Positions 1-6,112 are shown, counted from the first letter of the stretch. The stretch is 7,947 bases of DNA from Bacillota bacterium (GCA_021802375.1 JAKAAL010000158.1:1-7947), one strand, 5' to 3'. The notes: generated by a model from the letters alone, not told the origin. Numbers and translations: made by a program.

Positions 1-484
1 CACTTCATCATGCGAGCGCCGACTTTCCCACAATCCCCCTAGACATCTGGTACCTCTTGAGAAACGCCGGTCCTGCCATGGTGGTACCGATAGAGAAGAA
101 TTCACTCTGAAAATCCAAGATCCCTTGAGGAAGCGGTCCTTCACCAAAACCAATTCATGGATGAGGGTTACCCCGCACCGATGAGATTGGGTAACGTTTG
201 TAGCGAAATCCCCTAATCGCCGGAAACCCGCAGAGGACCACAGTTACAGGGCACCATCTCGGGGTTCGAAACCTGGGGTGATTGCCCGTCGCCGAAAGAC
301 CTCCGCTTATCCCATAATGCATGGATATTTGCCTGCGTCTAGGCGGCCCGGTTTGTAGCGCAGAGCCCCTCACGCATTAGGCGAGATGCTCGGCCTAACT
401 GCTAACCGGTTGGCTGGCTCTATAGATTTGGCGGCATCATGTAGAATATCTTTGAAATGTGCTTGAGTCGACGATAAGTGCCTC
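1..484. other. Gene-poor leader region upstream of the Asp-box gene
   Basis: No full gene is supported here. On the minus strand a frame stays open for 48 codons from 154 to 11 (stop at 10-8) and reads rather protein-like (for example DFQSEFFSIGTTMAG), but it has no start codon because a TGA lies at 157-155. The same frame continues upstream to about 373 with low-complexity, Arg/Pro-rich content that looks non-coding. The short open length could be chance. The only other structure is the palindrome at 401-414, listed separately. I could not place a convincing -35/-10 pair for the following gene; TAGAAT at 442-447 is a possible -10 with no good -35. Confidence 0.4.
401..414. promoter_or_regulatory. 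Candidate LacI-family operator palindrome
   Basis: GCTAACCGGTTGGC is a 14-bp near-palindrome (one mismatched pair) built on a perfect 8-bp centre, AACCGGTT (404-411). LacI/PurR-family operators are typically palindromes with a central CG and the pattern AANCGNTT, which this matches. It lies 70 bp before the first possible start of the Asp-box gene, where a repressor could act. The flanking bases are GC/GC, not the more common TG/CA. A single 8-bp palindrome can occur by chance, so this is a suggestion only. A LacI-family gene fragment does exist at 5085-5404. Confidence 0.3.
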
Positions 485-2803
485 ATGCGGAGCCAAGAAT
501 TGTGTAGAACTCAAGGCTTACAAGATTGGGAGACGATGGCCATGAGACTGACCGGTGATCATGGAAATTGGGAAATTCTCGGACCGGGTGGCGGCGGAGC
601 GCAGTTCCTACAGTCCATCAGCCCTCACGACGTAAATTTCCTGGTAGTGGCTTGTGATATGACGGGCCTCTATGTGTCAACAGACGGCGGCATCAGCTGG
701 CGCGAATGCAACCTTTTGAGTCGAGTTGACGCCGTCTCATTCGATCCCCATCATGCCGACGTGATTTATGCGGGCACGGCTTCTATGGGACTCTATCGCT
801 CCCTCGACCGTGGAAGCAGCTGGGACCTCCTGTATCCACCCCCAAAGGAGGTGGTAACCTGGAAGCCTCATGGCGATCACGCAGACAATCAATACGTGCT
901 GGATAATGCCGAGCGAGTCCAGGGCGGCTTTCAGAAGATTCGCGTGCATCCCCGCCATCCCTCTCGCCTTGTCGCGGCTCTCAAGCGCGCCCTTCCCACA
1001 TCCTCCATCATCTTGCTTTCATCCGACGATGGCGGAGAGACGTGGAATCCCTTCTCTACCCTACCCGCCCAACAGGTTTACGAAATATTCATGCGTCGTA
1101 GCGGCGACGAGGTTTACATCTTTGCAGACACCAATGTGTATGTGGTGGGCTACCGATCTCAAGAGGTTAAAGCCCTCCTATCTGCACCCTTGGATGGCGG
1201 GTTCATGACGGATGCCTCGTGGGGATGGGATCCCGTCGCCGAGAGCCCCATTTTTTATGCATTGACTTCGTCCCGATGGAGCGACTATAAGCTAAGTTCG
1301 GGTATCTGGCGCTCACGAGATCACGGGGCGTCATGGACGGAATTGGACGCTCCCATCGATCCGCGCTTATCGCCTGCCTCGGGCCAAGAGCCTCCTCACT
1401 TCTCTCACATACGTGCTTGCGAAGAAGATGGGCGGTGGTTGTACATCAGTGCAGATTCTTGCCCAGCGCTGACGGATGGATTTCCCGAGGACTGCTTGCA
1501 CGGGCGCTACGTCATCGTTCGCTCGACCGATGCCGGTGACGAATTTCAGTGGGTGTTCAAAGGAATTGAGTATACCATCCCATCGAATTACGACGCGGGT
1601 TGGGTAGAGCGAGACTATTTGTTCGGAACCGACGGCACGGTATTTACGGGACTCGGTGTGTGCGCCAGTCAACCCACGGTTTTACTGTTTGGCGATTACA
1701 TGGCCACCGCCAAGACCCTGGATGGTGGAACGACGTGGACTCAGCTTTACTGCCGCTTGACTGACGGGGGCGCGGCATCGACCAATGGCATGGATGTCAC
1801 GACCAGTTATGGAGTCCATTTTGACCCCTTTGATCCCCACCACGTGGTGATTTCCTATACCGATATTGGAATGTTTCATTCCTTTGACGAGGGAAAATCG
1901 TGGCATCATGCCATCCGCGGAGTACCCTTGGCATGGCGCAATACCGGCTACTGGATGGTTTTTGACCCCGAAATCCGCGGGAAAGCGTGGGCGGCGTGGG
2001 GACAGGCCCACGATCTCCCACGGCCGAAAATGCTGGTAGCGAAATTTCAAAACGCCCAAGGCGGCGTTACCCGGTCCACCGATGGGCTTGAGACGTGGTC
2101 CACAAGCCATCAGGGGATGCCAGAAAATTGCGTCGTCACCCACCTCCTCCTTGATCCGAAGAGCCCTCGCGGCAAGCGTACGCTTTACGCTGCTGGCTTT
2201 GGGCACGGCGCCTTTAAGTCGGTAGACGATGGCACCACGTGGACGCCCATCAACAGGGGACTCGGCGCAAACCGAAACGCGTGGCGCCTGGTTATGGCAC
2301 CAAATGACGATCTCCTGCTGGTCGTAGCCAGGGGATATCATCGAGAGAAGCCGATCGATGGAGCGTTATATCGTTCGCGCGATCAGGGAGCAACTTGGGA
2401 TGCGATTAGCTTGCCGGAACACGTCAACGCGCCAAACGATCTAGTCTGTGACCCCTTAGACCCTAAGCGCATGTACTTGGCTGCGTGGCCCAGTACGATA
2501 AACGACCGGGAAGAATATGGAGGCGTGTGGTTAACCGAAGACGGAGGACATGCGTGGACCAAGGTCTTTGATGCAGCCAGCCATGTCTTTGGCATTACCA
2601 TGGACGCCAAAGACTCTGCCGCGCTATTTCTCAACACCTTTAATAGCGGAGCCTATCGTTCCAAGGACGGTGGGAACACCTGGACAAAACTCGAGGGGTA
2701 TGACTTCAAGTGGGGGCACGGTGTATTCATCGACCCCCATCATGAGCACCGCATCTATCTTACGACCTTTGGAAGCAGTGTGTGGCGGTCCGATTTCCCT
2801 TGA
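485..2803 (+). CDS. Asp-box (BNR) repeat beta-propeller protein, GH74/sialidase-like
   Basis: This encodes a 772-residue repeat protein with eleven clear Asp-box motifs (S/T-x-D-x-G-x-S/T-W). They start near residues 65, 106, 180, 277, 411, 466, 531, 579, 631, 684 and 726, with a degenerate twelfth near 346. Such motifs sit at blade turns of beta-propellers in sialidases, GH74 xyloglucanases and Vps10-type proteins. The N-terminal GGGG patch followed by CDMTGLY (residues 57-63) resembles the GH74 segment bearing one catalytic Asp, and DPFD near 447 lies about where the second would be; that assignment is inference. No signal peptide or membrane segment is visible, so it is probably cytoplasmic, unlike secreted GH74 enzymes. 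The start is uncertain: no ribosome binding site precedes ATG 485, whereas GGGAG at 528-532 lies 9 bases before ATG 542 (residue 20), which may be the true start. The gene stands alone. Substrate is unknown; it could be a non-enzymatic propeller. Confidence 0.88.
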   Translation: MRSQELCRTQGLQDWETMAMRLTGDHGNWEILGPGGGGAQFLQSISPHDVNFLVVACDMTGLYVSTDGGISWRECNLLSRVDAVSFDPHHADVIYAGTASMGLYRSLDRGSSWDLLYPPPKEVVTWKPHGDHADNQYVLDNAERVQGGFQKIRVHPRHPSRLVAALKRALPTSSIILLSSDDGGETWNPFSTLPAQQVYEIFMRRSGDEVYIFADTNVYVVGYRSQEVKALLSAPLDGGFMTDASWGWDPVAESPIFYALTSSRWSDYKLSSGIWRSRDHGASWTELDAPIDPRLSPASGQEPPHFSHIRACEEDGRWLYISADSCPALTDGFPEDCLHGRYVIVRSTDAGDEFQWVFKGIEYTIPSNYDAGWVERDYLFGTDGTVFTGLGVCASQPTVLLFGDYMATAKTLDGGTTWTQLYCRLTDGGAASTNGMDVTTSYGVHFDPFDPHHVVISYTDIGMFHSFDEGKSWHHAIRGVPLAWRNTGYWMVFDPEIRGKAWAAWGQAHDLPRPKMLVAKFQNAQGGVTRSTDGLETWSTSHQGMPENCVVTHLLLDPKSPRGKRTLYAAGFGHGAFKSVDDGTTWTPINRGLGANRNAWRLVMAPNDDLLLVVARGYHREKPIDGALYRSRDQGATWDAISLPEHVNAPNDLVCDPLDPKRMYLAAWPSTINDREEYGGVWLTEDGGHAWTKVFDAASHVFGITMDAKDSAALFLNTFNSGAYRSKDGGNTWTKLEGYDFKWGHGVFIDPHHEHRIYLTTFGSSVWRSDFP

Positions 2804-3041
2804 CCAGGCGCATTGGCCATCGCATCGGGGGCAGCAGGGCGGCATCTTGATCCGACACCTACCGGATCCGCCCCAGCAGAGGCCTAATTCTGGTCGTCAG
2901 TGCCTCGGGATGTAGCATTATCGTTCGTAATTCTTAGGACGACTTAAAAAGAACGCATTAAGGGCATCCGGGCGAATTCCACTGCGCCTTTAGCCAAAAC
3001 CCCAGGTGGTGTGGGAGAAGGGAAATCCTGGGAGCCTGCGG
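2804..3041. other. Intergenic region between convergent genes
   Basis: No gene is visible on either strand. At 2837-2873 the RNA could fold into an imperfect GC-rich hairpin: GGGCG pairs with CGCCC and, after a 7-base bulge, GATCCG pairs with CGGATC across an 8-base loop. It lies about 35 bases after the Asp-box stop codon but has no T run, so it is at best a transcript-end stabiliser and not a classic terminator. Confidence 0.4.
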
Positions 3042-3062
3042 AAAAAGGATGGAGTCCTTTTT
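3042..3062 (-). terminator. Rho-independent terminator of the transporter gene
   Basis: AAAAAGGA (3042-3049) and TCCTTTTT (3055-3062) form a perfect 8-bp stem with a 5-base loop. Read on the minus strand it starts 14 bases after the stop codon of the transporter gene and ends in a run of T, as an intrinsic terminator should. The stem is A/T-rich at its base and nearly symmetric, so it may also end transcripts arriving from the Asp-box gene on the plus strand, about 240 bases away. Confidence 0.65.
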
Positions 3063-3076
3063 GCCACACCTGCGAC

Positions 3077-3772
3077 TTAACGCATCCATCCGATGAACAA
3101 AGCGAGGGATACCCCCACTCCGGCCACTGCACTGAGCATTTGAAGCCCTCGCCGGAATTGAACGCGACTATTAGCCCATCCCAAGCCACTACCGACCAAG
3201 GCTAGCCCTGCAAACATCGTCAATAAGAACACAACCAAGAGTCCAAACGCCGCCAGCCGTTGAGAGTCAAACTTCACCATCAGCATAAATATGGCCAAAT
3301 CTCCCGGAGCAACGACCAAGCCGAAGAGTAGGCCCACCAGCCAGGCGGTGGTCGGCCTTTGGAGCCATTCGACGCGAATTCCCCAGCTTCGCCGCGGACG
3401 GTCGTGTGGCGTGATCGTCCCACCGCCTTCCTGCGAGGTTTGGACCTGTCTTCTATCCCGTGCGCCACCTACATCTTGCAATAAATCCCAGGCGATCCAT
3501 GCGCCCATGCCCATGAGCCAGAGACTAGAGGCCCACATCGCCGCATGTTCCCACACGGCCGGCAAGGTCATCAGCAGGCCTTGGATTACGGCTGCCGTAG
3601 CCAACATTCCGGCGCTATGGCCGGCGGCAATACGCAAGGCATAGGCAAGCCCTTGGCGACGCGAACCCCGAGTCTTTTCCACATAGGTGCCGACGGCAGC
3701 AAGATGATCCGGTGCCACCGCATGGCGTCCGCCAAGCGCAGCCGCCAACAACATCGCCCAGATAGGAATCAC
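3077..3772 (-). CDS. NiCoT/RcnA/UreH-like transition-metal transporter
   Basis: This 231-residue integral membrane protein probably moves nickel or cobalt ions across the cytoplasmic membrane. RHAVAPDHLAAV at residues 16-27 corresponds to the RHAxDADH signature of NiCoT nickel/cobalt permeases, although the internal DA is replaced here by AP. GHSAGM (51-56) matches the second conserved GHS block, and GLVVAPGDLA (151-160) sits where a third conserved acidic block is expected. Hydrophobic stretches near 1-14, 44-68, 73-96, 141-165, 170-199 and 209-229 suggest about six membrane spans. A polar cytoplasmic loop at 98-136 carries a few His residues. The length is shorter than classic NiCoT (~330-370) and closer to the UreH/HupE-like short forms. 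The start is GTG, chosen because AAAGGGAG lies 8 bases upstream. Import or export and the exact metal cannot be told. It appears monocistronic, with its own terminator. Confidence 0.78.
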   Translation of the reverse strand: MIPIWAMLLAAALGGRHAVAPDHLAAVGTYVEKTRGSRRQGLAYALRIAAGHSAGMLATAAVIQGLLMTLPAVWEHAAMWASSLWLMGMGAWIAWDLLQDVGGARDRRQVQTSQEGGGTITPHDRPRRSWGIRVEWLQRPTTAWLVGLLFGLVVAPGDLAIFMLMVKFDSQRLAAFGLLVVFLLTMFAGLALVGSGLGWANSRVQFRRGLQMLSAVAGVGVSLALFIGWMR

Positions 3773-3795
3773 GGCGTTCGCTCCCTTTCAGGTAA

Positions 3796-3819
3796 TTAGG
3801 GATATTCACGTGACCCTAA
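3796..3819. promoter_or_regulatory. Spaced inverted repeat TTAGGG-N12-CCCTAA in the transporter promoter
   Basis: TTAGGG (3796-3801) and CCCTAA (3814-3819) are exact inverted halves separated by 12 bases that include CACGTG. The site lies 24-47 bp upstream of the GTG start of the transporter, in the expected promoter zone. On the minus strand TAATTA (3798-3793) could be a -10, although its -35 is poor. The symmetric halves fit a dimeric repressor, for example a metal sensor, but match no operator I know (not the NikR or RcnR type). Confidence 0.35.
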
Positions 3820-3842
3820 AAGCATTCCTGAAAAGATTCCTG
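3818..3842. repeat. Tandem direct repeat upstream of the transporter
   Basis: AAAAGCATTCCTG (3818-3830) is followed at once by AAAAGATTCCTG (3831-3842), identical apart from one missing C. The pair abuts the TTAGGG inverted repeat and lies 46-70 bp upstream of the transporter start. Tandem sites at this distance can bind an activator; a simple duplication is equally possible. Confidence 0.4.
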
Positions 3843-4042
3843 GGCTATGGACACTCTGAACAAAGCCAAGGCGTATTTACCGAGATGGCGCAGAGTCAGA
3901 CAGTCTTTCGCTGAGACACGTTCGAACGGCCGCCTCCAAACGAAAATGTCACCTTAAAGCTTGGGGTTCTGAGGTAGGGGCGATGCTCACGGGGGCGCAA
4001 AGCCGCTTCATAAAAGCAGGATGGGCGCCATTCGTGTTGGGA
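3843..4042. other. Non-coding region with a GC-rich structured segment
   Basis: No gene is supported. Between 3970 and 4029 several short helices can form: TGAG 3970-3973 with CTCA 3986-3989, GGCGC 3994-3998 with GCGCC 4025-4029, and inside the latter GCTT 4005-4008 with AAGC 4014-4017. The plus strand includes GGGCGCAAAGCC (3993-4004), close to the GGACGCAAAGCC core of c-di-GMP-I riboswitches, but the partner GGCAAACC element is missing. A few short minus-strand frames (around 3890-3960) look weakly protein-like and may be further debris of the operon described next. Confidence 0.35.
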
Positions 4043-4159
4043 CTAGGCTTCGCGGTTTAGTCGAGTGAGGATCCTGAGAAACTGGGCCAGTGTATTCTTC
4101 GGCTCCGAGCGTCTGACGCAACTGGATAGCTACACGCCATCATCGCTCTCACTCTTCAT
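4043..4159 (-). pseudogene. Gene D: very short decayed gene of unknown function
   Basis: An ATG at 4159-4157, 7 bases after the stop of gene B, opens a 38-codon frame ending at a TAG at 4045-4043. It contains one in-frame TAG at codon 10. The C-terminal half reads like a charged amphipathic helix (SEPKNTLAQFLRILTRLNREA). A neighbouring frame gives AIQLRQTLGAE between the two halves, so two small compensating indels would restore a continuous protein of about 41 residues. GGCGG about 4 bases before the ATG is a weak ribosome binding site. I do not recognise the family. The case rests on its position in the series C-A-B-D and its composition; the length alone is not significant. Confidence 0.3.
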
Positions 4160-4166
4160 CGACCGC

Positions 4167-4414
4167 CTACTTTGACATGATCACCCATTGGATCTCATGC
4201 CGGTCGTCTGACTTCAACCGAGTCATAAACGGCACCACAAAACGGCAATATCCTCGTGGATCGCGTTTTTGTCGCATGGTCACCGAGTCCACCAGTCGAC
4301 GGATAACCGATCCCCACGCACGAAAATGATGGGCCTCAGCCTCGGAATCGACCCACGCCCTTCGCGAGGCCTTCTGCAGTTCGGATCGGGATTCGCACTG
4401 GGATCAAAGCTCAT
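4167..4414 (-). pseudogene. Gene B: short frameshifted gene of unknown function
   Basis: From 4403 to 4167 a minus-strand frame is open for 78 codons and ends in TAG. Its translation is clearly protein-like (for example YCRFVVPFMTRLKSDDRHEI near the C-terminus, preceded by an Arg-rich helical region RAWVDSEAEAHHFRAW). It has no start codon of its own. ATG AGC TTT GAT CCC at 4414 lies just upstream in another frame, and loss of a single base near 4395-4400 explains the break. Corrected, the protein would be about 82 residues. The ATG is 8 bases after the stop codon of gene A and the end is 7 bases before the ATG of gene D, which suggests one transcript. No family is recognised. Confidence 0.42.
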
Positions 4415-4422
4415 CGTGAGAT

Positions 4423-4694
4423 TCAGGGTAGTTTTTGCACCACTTCAGGCAAGAGGTCCCACGGCCTCGGAGCATGTCCCAGTGCGCGGTCATATGCCAT
4501 GAGTCCTGCCGCGGCCAAGGCCTGCAAGATCTCTTCGTCGGTATGCACGAGCTCGTGTTTGACAAACCAGGCCAATTGCCCTTCAAGACACTGAAAAGGC
4601 ACGGCCATGGCGTCTTCATTGCCACGGATATTGGGGAAGTAATCCTTAATCCGTGCGAACTCGCGTAAGATATTGGTAGATTTTAGTCCCGCAT
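4423..4694 (-). pseudogene. Gene A: short gene of unknown function with a start-proximal frameshift
   Basis: The long open frame ends at 4423 and contains a plausible soluble protein: STNILREFARIKDYFPNIRG, then MAVPFQCLEGQLAWFVKHEL, HTDEEILQALAAAG and a C-terminal PWDLLPEVVQKLP. The frame is technically open back to 4758, but the best translation signal is AAAGGAGG at 4708-4701 with ATG at 4694, in a different frame (ATG CGG GAC TAA). A one-base loss after GGGA would join this ATG to the long frame, giving about 90 residues. I therefore read it as a gene broken right after its start; a tiny regulatory leader peptide is the alternative. It sits between gene C, whose stop overlaps its ribosome binding site, and gene B. 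No family is recognised. Confidence 0.48.
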
Positions 4695-4700
4695 GGGATG

Positions 4701-4709
4701 CCTCCTTTA
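4701..4709 (-). promoter_or_regulatory. Ribosome binding site of gene A overlapping the stop of gene C
   Basis: On the minus strand TAAAGGAGG combines the TAA stop codon of the upstream frame (4709-4707) with a perfect Shine-Dalgarno core, 6 bases before ATG 4694. This is the usual architecture of translationally coupled genes and is the main reason to take the upstream frame (gene C) as once real. Confidence 0.6.
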
Positions 4710-4994
4710 CCTCCAAGGTAACATAAATACGACAATGCGGAATGCATCTCCTACACACTCGAGAGTATTTTCCCCCTCGGTTTCAAGACCTTTGACGATG
4801 ATCCCGTCGGTTTTCGTATTGATACCGCCGTGCGTGGACAAATGGGCCGATTCTAATCGCTAACTCAGCGTCCCGACTCGCGTCAGCGTTCCAGCTGTAC
4901 TAACTGATCGCGGCCAATATCGTGGGTGGACTGCGATATCCCCCGTCCCGCATATGGTGAGTCTTTCGGTGGCTAACCATCTCGAAAGGATCGG
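4707..4994 (-). pseudogene. Gene C: decayed reading frame of unknown function
   Basis: One minus-strand frame reads from 4994 to the TAA at 4709-4707 with a single internal TAG at 4862-4860, giving 44 codons before it and 50 after. The second part is protein-like (THGGINTKTDGIIVKGLETE, then DAFRIVVFMLPW). The first part includes IAVHPRYWPRSVSTAGTLTR. No good start codon is present. The TAG could come from CAG, AAG or TGG by one substitution. Support comes mainly from the stop codon coupled to the ribosome binding site of gene A. No homology is recognised, and the upstream half could be chance. Confidence 0.32.
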
Positions 4995-5092
4995 CTACGG
5001 TATACACACAGCAGAACCTTGGACATCGCAAATTGTGTGACCCACCGAAACTCTTGCACGCCCATCACTAGGTTACGCTTTTCATTAGCCAT
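4973..5092 (-). other. Possible 39-codon ORF just after the lacI fragment
   Basis: ATG at 5092 overlaps the end of the lacI fragment and opens a 39-residue frame (beginning MANEKRNLVMGVQEFRWVTQ) to a TAG at 4975-4973. The N-terminal half looks like the start of a real protein. The second half (Arg/Ser-rich) does not, and a different frame (VADPFEMVSHRKTHHMRDGG) continues across it. This may be the front of a gene once downstream of lacI and now frameshifted. There is no clear ribosome binding site and no recognised family. Confidence 0.2.
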
Positions 5093-5404
5093 CTCGCCTT
5101 CGGTCTCCGCCACCGCTAATTGACATTGGAGCGGCCACTTCAGTGGATTCTCGCAACACCAGCCGAGGGGCAATGCGGACCGACAAGAAAGGGGCATCAG
5201 GCCAATCGATGCGCCGCATGAGTCGGTCGACCACTTGCCGTGCATAGTACTCCGCATCCACATGCACACTGGTAATCGGCGGCGATGTCGTGAGCGGCAG
5301 CGGCGGGTCATCGAACCCCACGACCGCCACATCCTGAGGAACGCGCAGACCAGCATCATGACAATACTGGATAACATTGGAGCATAAATATCATTGGCAC
5401 AAAA
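5085..5404 (-). pseudogene. LacI-family transcriptional regulator, C-terminal fragment
   Basis: Only the last third (about 106 codons) of a LacI/GalR-type sugar-responsive repressor remains. FCANDIYA (5404-5381) matches the conserved CANDxxA block of the effector-binding domain. After a one-base loss the frame resumes as NVIQYCHDAGLRVPQDVAVV followed by GFDDPPL, the most recognisable LacI signature. PITSVHVDAEYYARQVVDRL and PRLVLRESTE close the domain in the normal way, and the stop is at 5085. The DNA-binding helix-turn-helix and the N-terminal subdomain are absent from the whole window. The 5' end is cut at the junction with the transposase fragment. It cannot encode a working repressor. 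Family assignment is firm; the original effector is unknown. Confidence 0.85.
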
Positions 5405-5405
5405 C

Positions 5406-5844
5406 CTCGCGCTAGGCCCATATGATACCCAAAGCGCTGGCTGGTCAGGTCCGCGTCGCGGACCGGCAGATCATGGTAGAGCGCCGTCCGATGATACCCG
5501 TCCACGAGTTCGGCCTTGCTGCAGGGCGCCAGGATCCGATGGATTACGGCCAGCAGCACGTACATGCCGACTGACAGGCCCTGGTCTCGTTTGGGAGCCA
5601 CGGCGTCAATGTGCTCGACGAGTCGGAGGCGCCGCGCCATCTGCATGATGGTGCGGCTGCCCCCATATTCTCCGACCACCACGCGCTGCGGGGTGGCCAT
5701 TGGACTCTCCAGTTGCGCCACCACATCCTCAGCACGACCCAAATATTTTTGCAAGACTCATCGCGGTTTCCCATCAATTCGTTTGGAGGCAACCAGGTAA
5801 TCGTAGGCATGTCCATGCACCTTGCGTTGGGTAATAGTAGCCAT
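5406..5844 (-). pseudogene. IS1634-type transposase, N-terminal fragment with a nonsense codon
   Basis: ATG at 5844, with GGAGGG 6 bases upstream, begins MATITQRKVHGHAYDYLVAS, the usual start of IS1634-family (IS4-fold) transposases. Codon 29 (5760-5758) is TGA where TGG is likely. The same frame then continues with LQKYLGRAEDVVAQL, GLSVGMYVLLAVIHRILAP and DADLTSQRFGYHMG, the N-terminal region of this family. Homology stops near 5406-5420, where the lacI fragment begins, so about two thirds of the protein, including the DDE catalytic core, are gone. The leader of this gene is interrupted by the IS1380 element 20 bp upstream of the ATG and resumes at 7578. It is a dead element carrying truncation, nonsense mutation and insertion. 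The family call rests on remembered sequence patterns. Confidence 0.83.
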
Positions 5845-5864
5845 CAACGACCCTCCAGTGTGAC

Positions 5865-5870
5865 TTCTTT
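5865..5870. repeat. Target-site duplication, left copy (TTCTTT)
   Basis: TTCTTT abuts the left inverted repeat of the IS1380 element and is repeated exactly at 7572-7577. Shorter lengths of 3, 4 or 5 bp do not match in register, so the duplication is 6 bp. Confidence 0.82.
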
Positions 5871-5883
5871 CCTGAATCCGTGA
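5871..5883 (+). repeat. Left terminal inverted repeat of the IS1380 element
   Basis: CCTGAATCCGTGA is the exact reverse complement of 7559-7571. Ends beginning CC are usual for the IS1380 family. Similarity weakens after 13 bp, with a further shared TGGAAACC a few bases inside (5894-5901). Confidence 0.9.
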
Positions 5884-6037
5884 CAAGCAGCGTTGGAAAC
5901 CCCCAAGGAATACGGTCAGCTCTCAAGCGCGACCAAATGGGCGCAAATTCCCGAAGGTATACCCCGCGTTCATGGATTCGTCGGGTCCTGGTCAGCCCCA
6001 CGGCGAGGCTCCGCGTCCAGAGGCACACGATGCTCCC

Positions 6038-6059
6038 GACATCGCCGCTCGGCGATGTC
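6038..6059. repeat. Perfect hairpin inside the IS1380 left end
   Basis: GACATCGCCG (6038-6047) and CGGCGATGTC (6050-6059) are exact inverted 10-bp arms around CT. There is no adjoining T run in either direction. It lies 41 bp past the transposase stop codon and may stabilise or end the transposase transcript, or hinder read-through into the element from outside. Confidence 0.5.
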
Positions 6060-6091
6060 TCTGGCGGTGGATTTGGTAATCAGTCCGGCGG

Positions 6092-6112
6092 CGCGGCGGT
6101 TAGCCCGCCGCG
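6092..6112 (-). terminator. GC-rich hairpin spanning the transposase stop codon
   Basis: CGCGGCGG (6092-6099) pairs perfectly with CCGCCGCG (6105-6112) around a 5-base loop, and the TAA stop of the transposase lies in and beside that loop. The stem is strong but no T run follows on the minus strand, so intrinsic termination is uncertain. Protection of the mRNA end is the alternative. Confidence 0.35.

Noticed and set aside
263..273. GGTTCGAAACC, like a tRNA T-loop
   Set aside because: The flanking bases do not form a 5-bp T stem plus acceptor, and no anticodon arm or D arm is found at the right distance on either strand.
1682..2341. 219-codon open frame on the minus strand
   Set aside because: It lies wholly antisense to the Asp-box gene, whose repeated motifs prove the plus-strand frame. 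The translation has no family features, and long antisense frames are common opposite GC-rich codons.
3970..4033. Calling a fluoride or c-di-GMP riboswitch
   Set aside because: The pairing partners that define either aptamer are absent, and no intact gene follows on the plus strand, so it is reported only as an unclassified structured segment.
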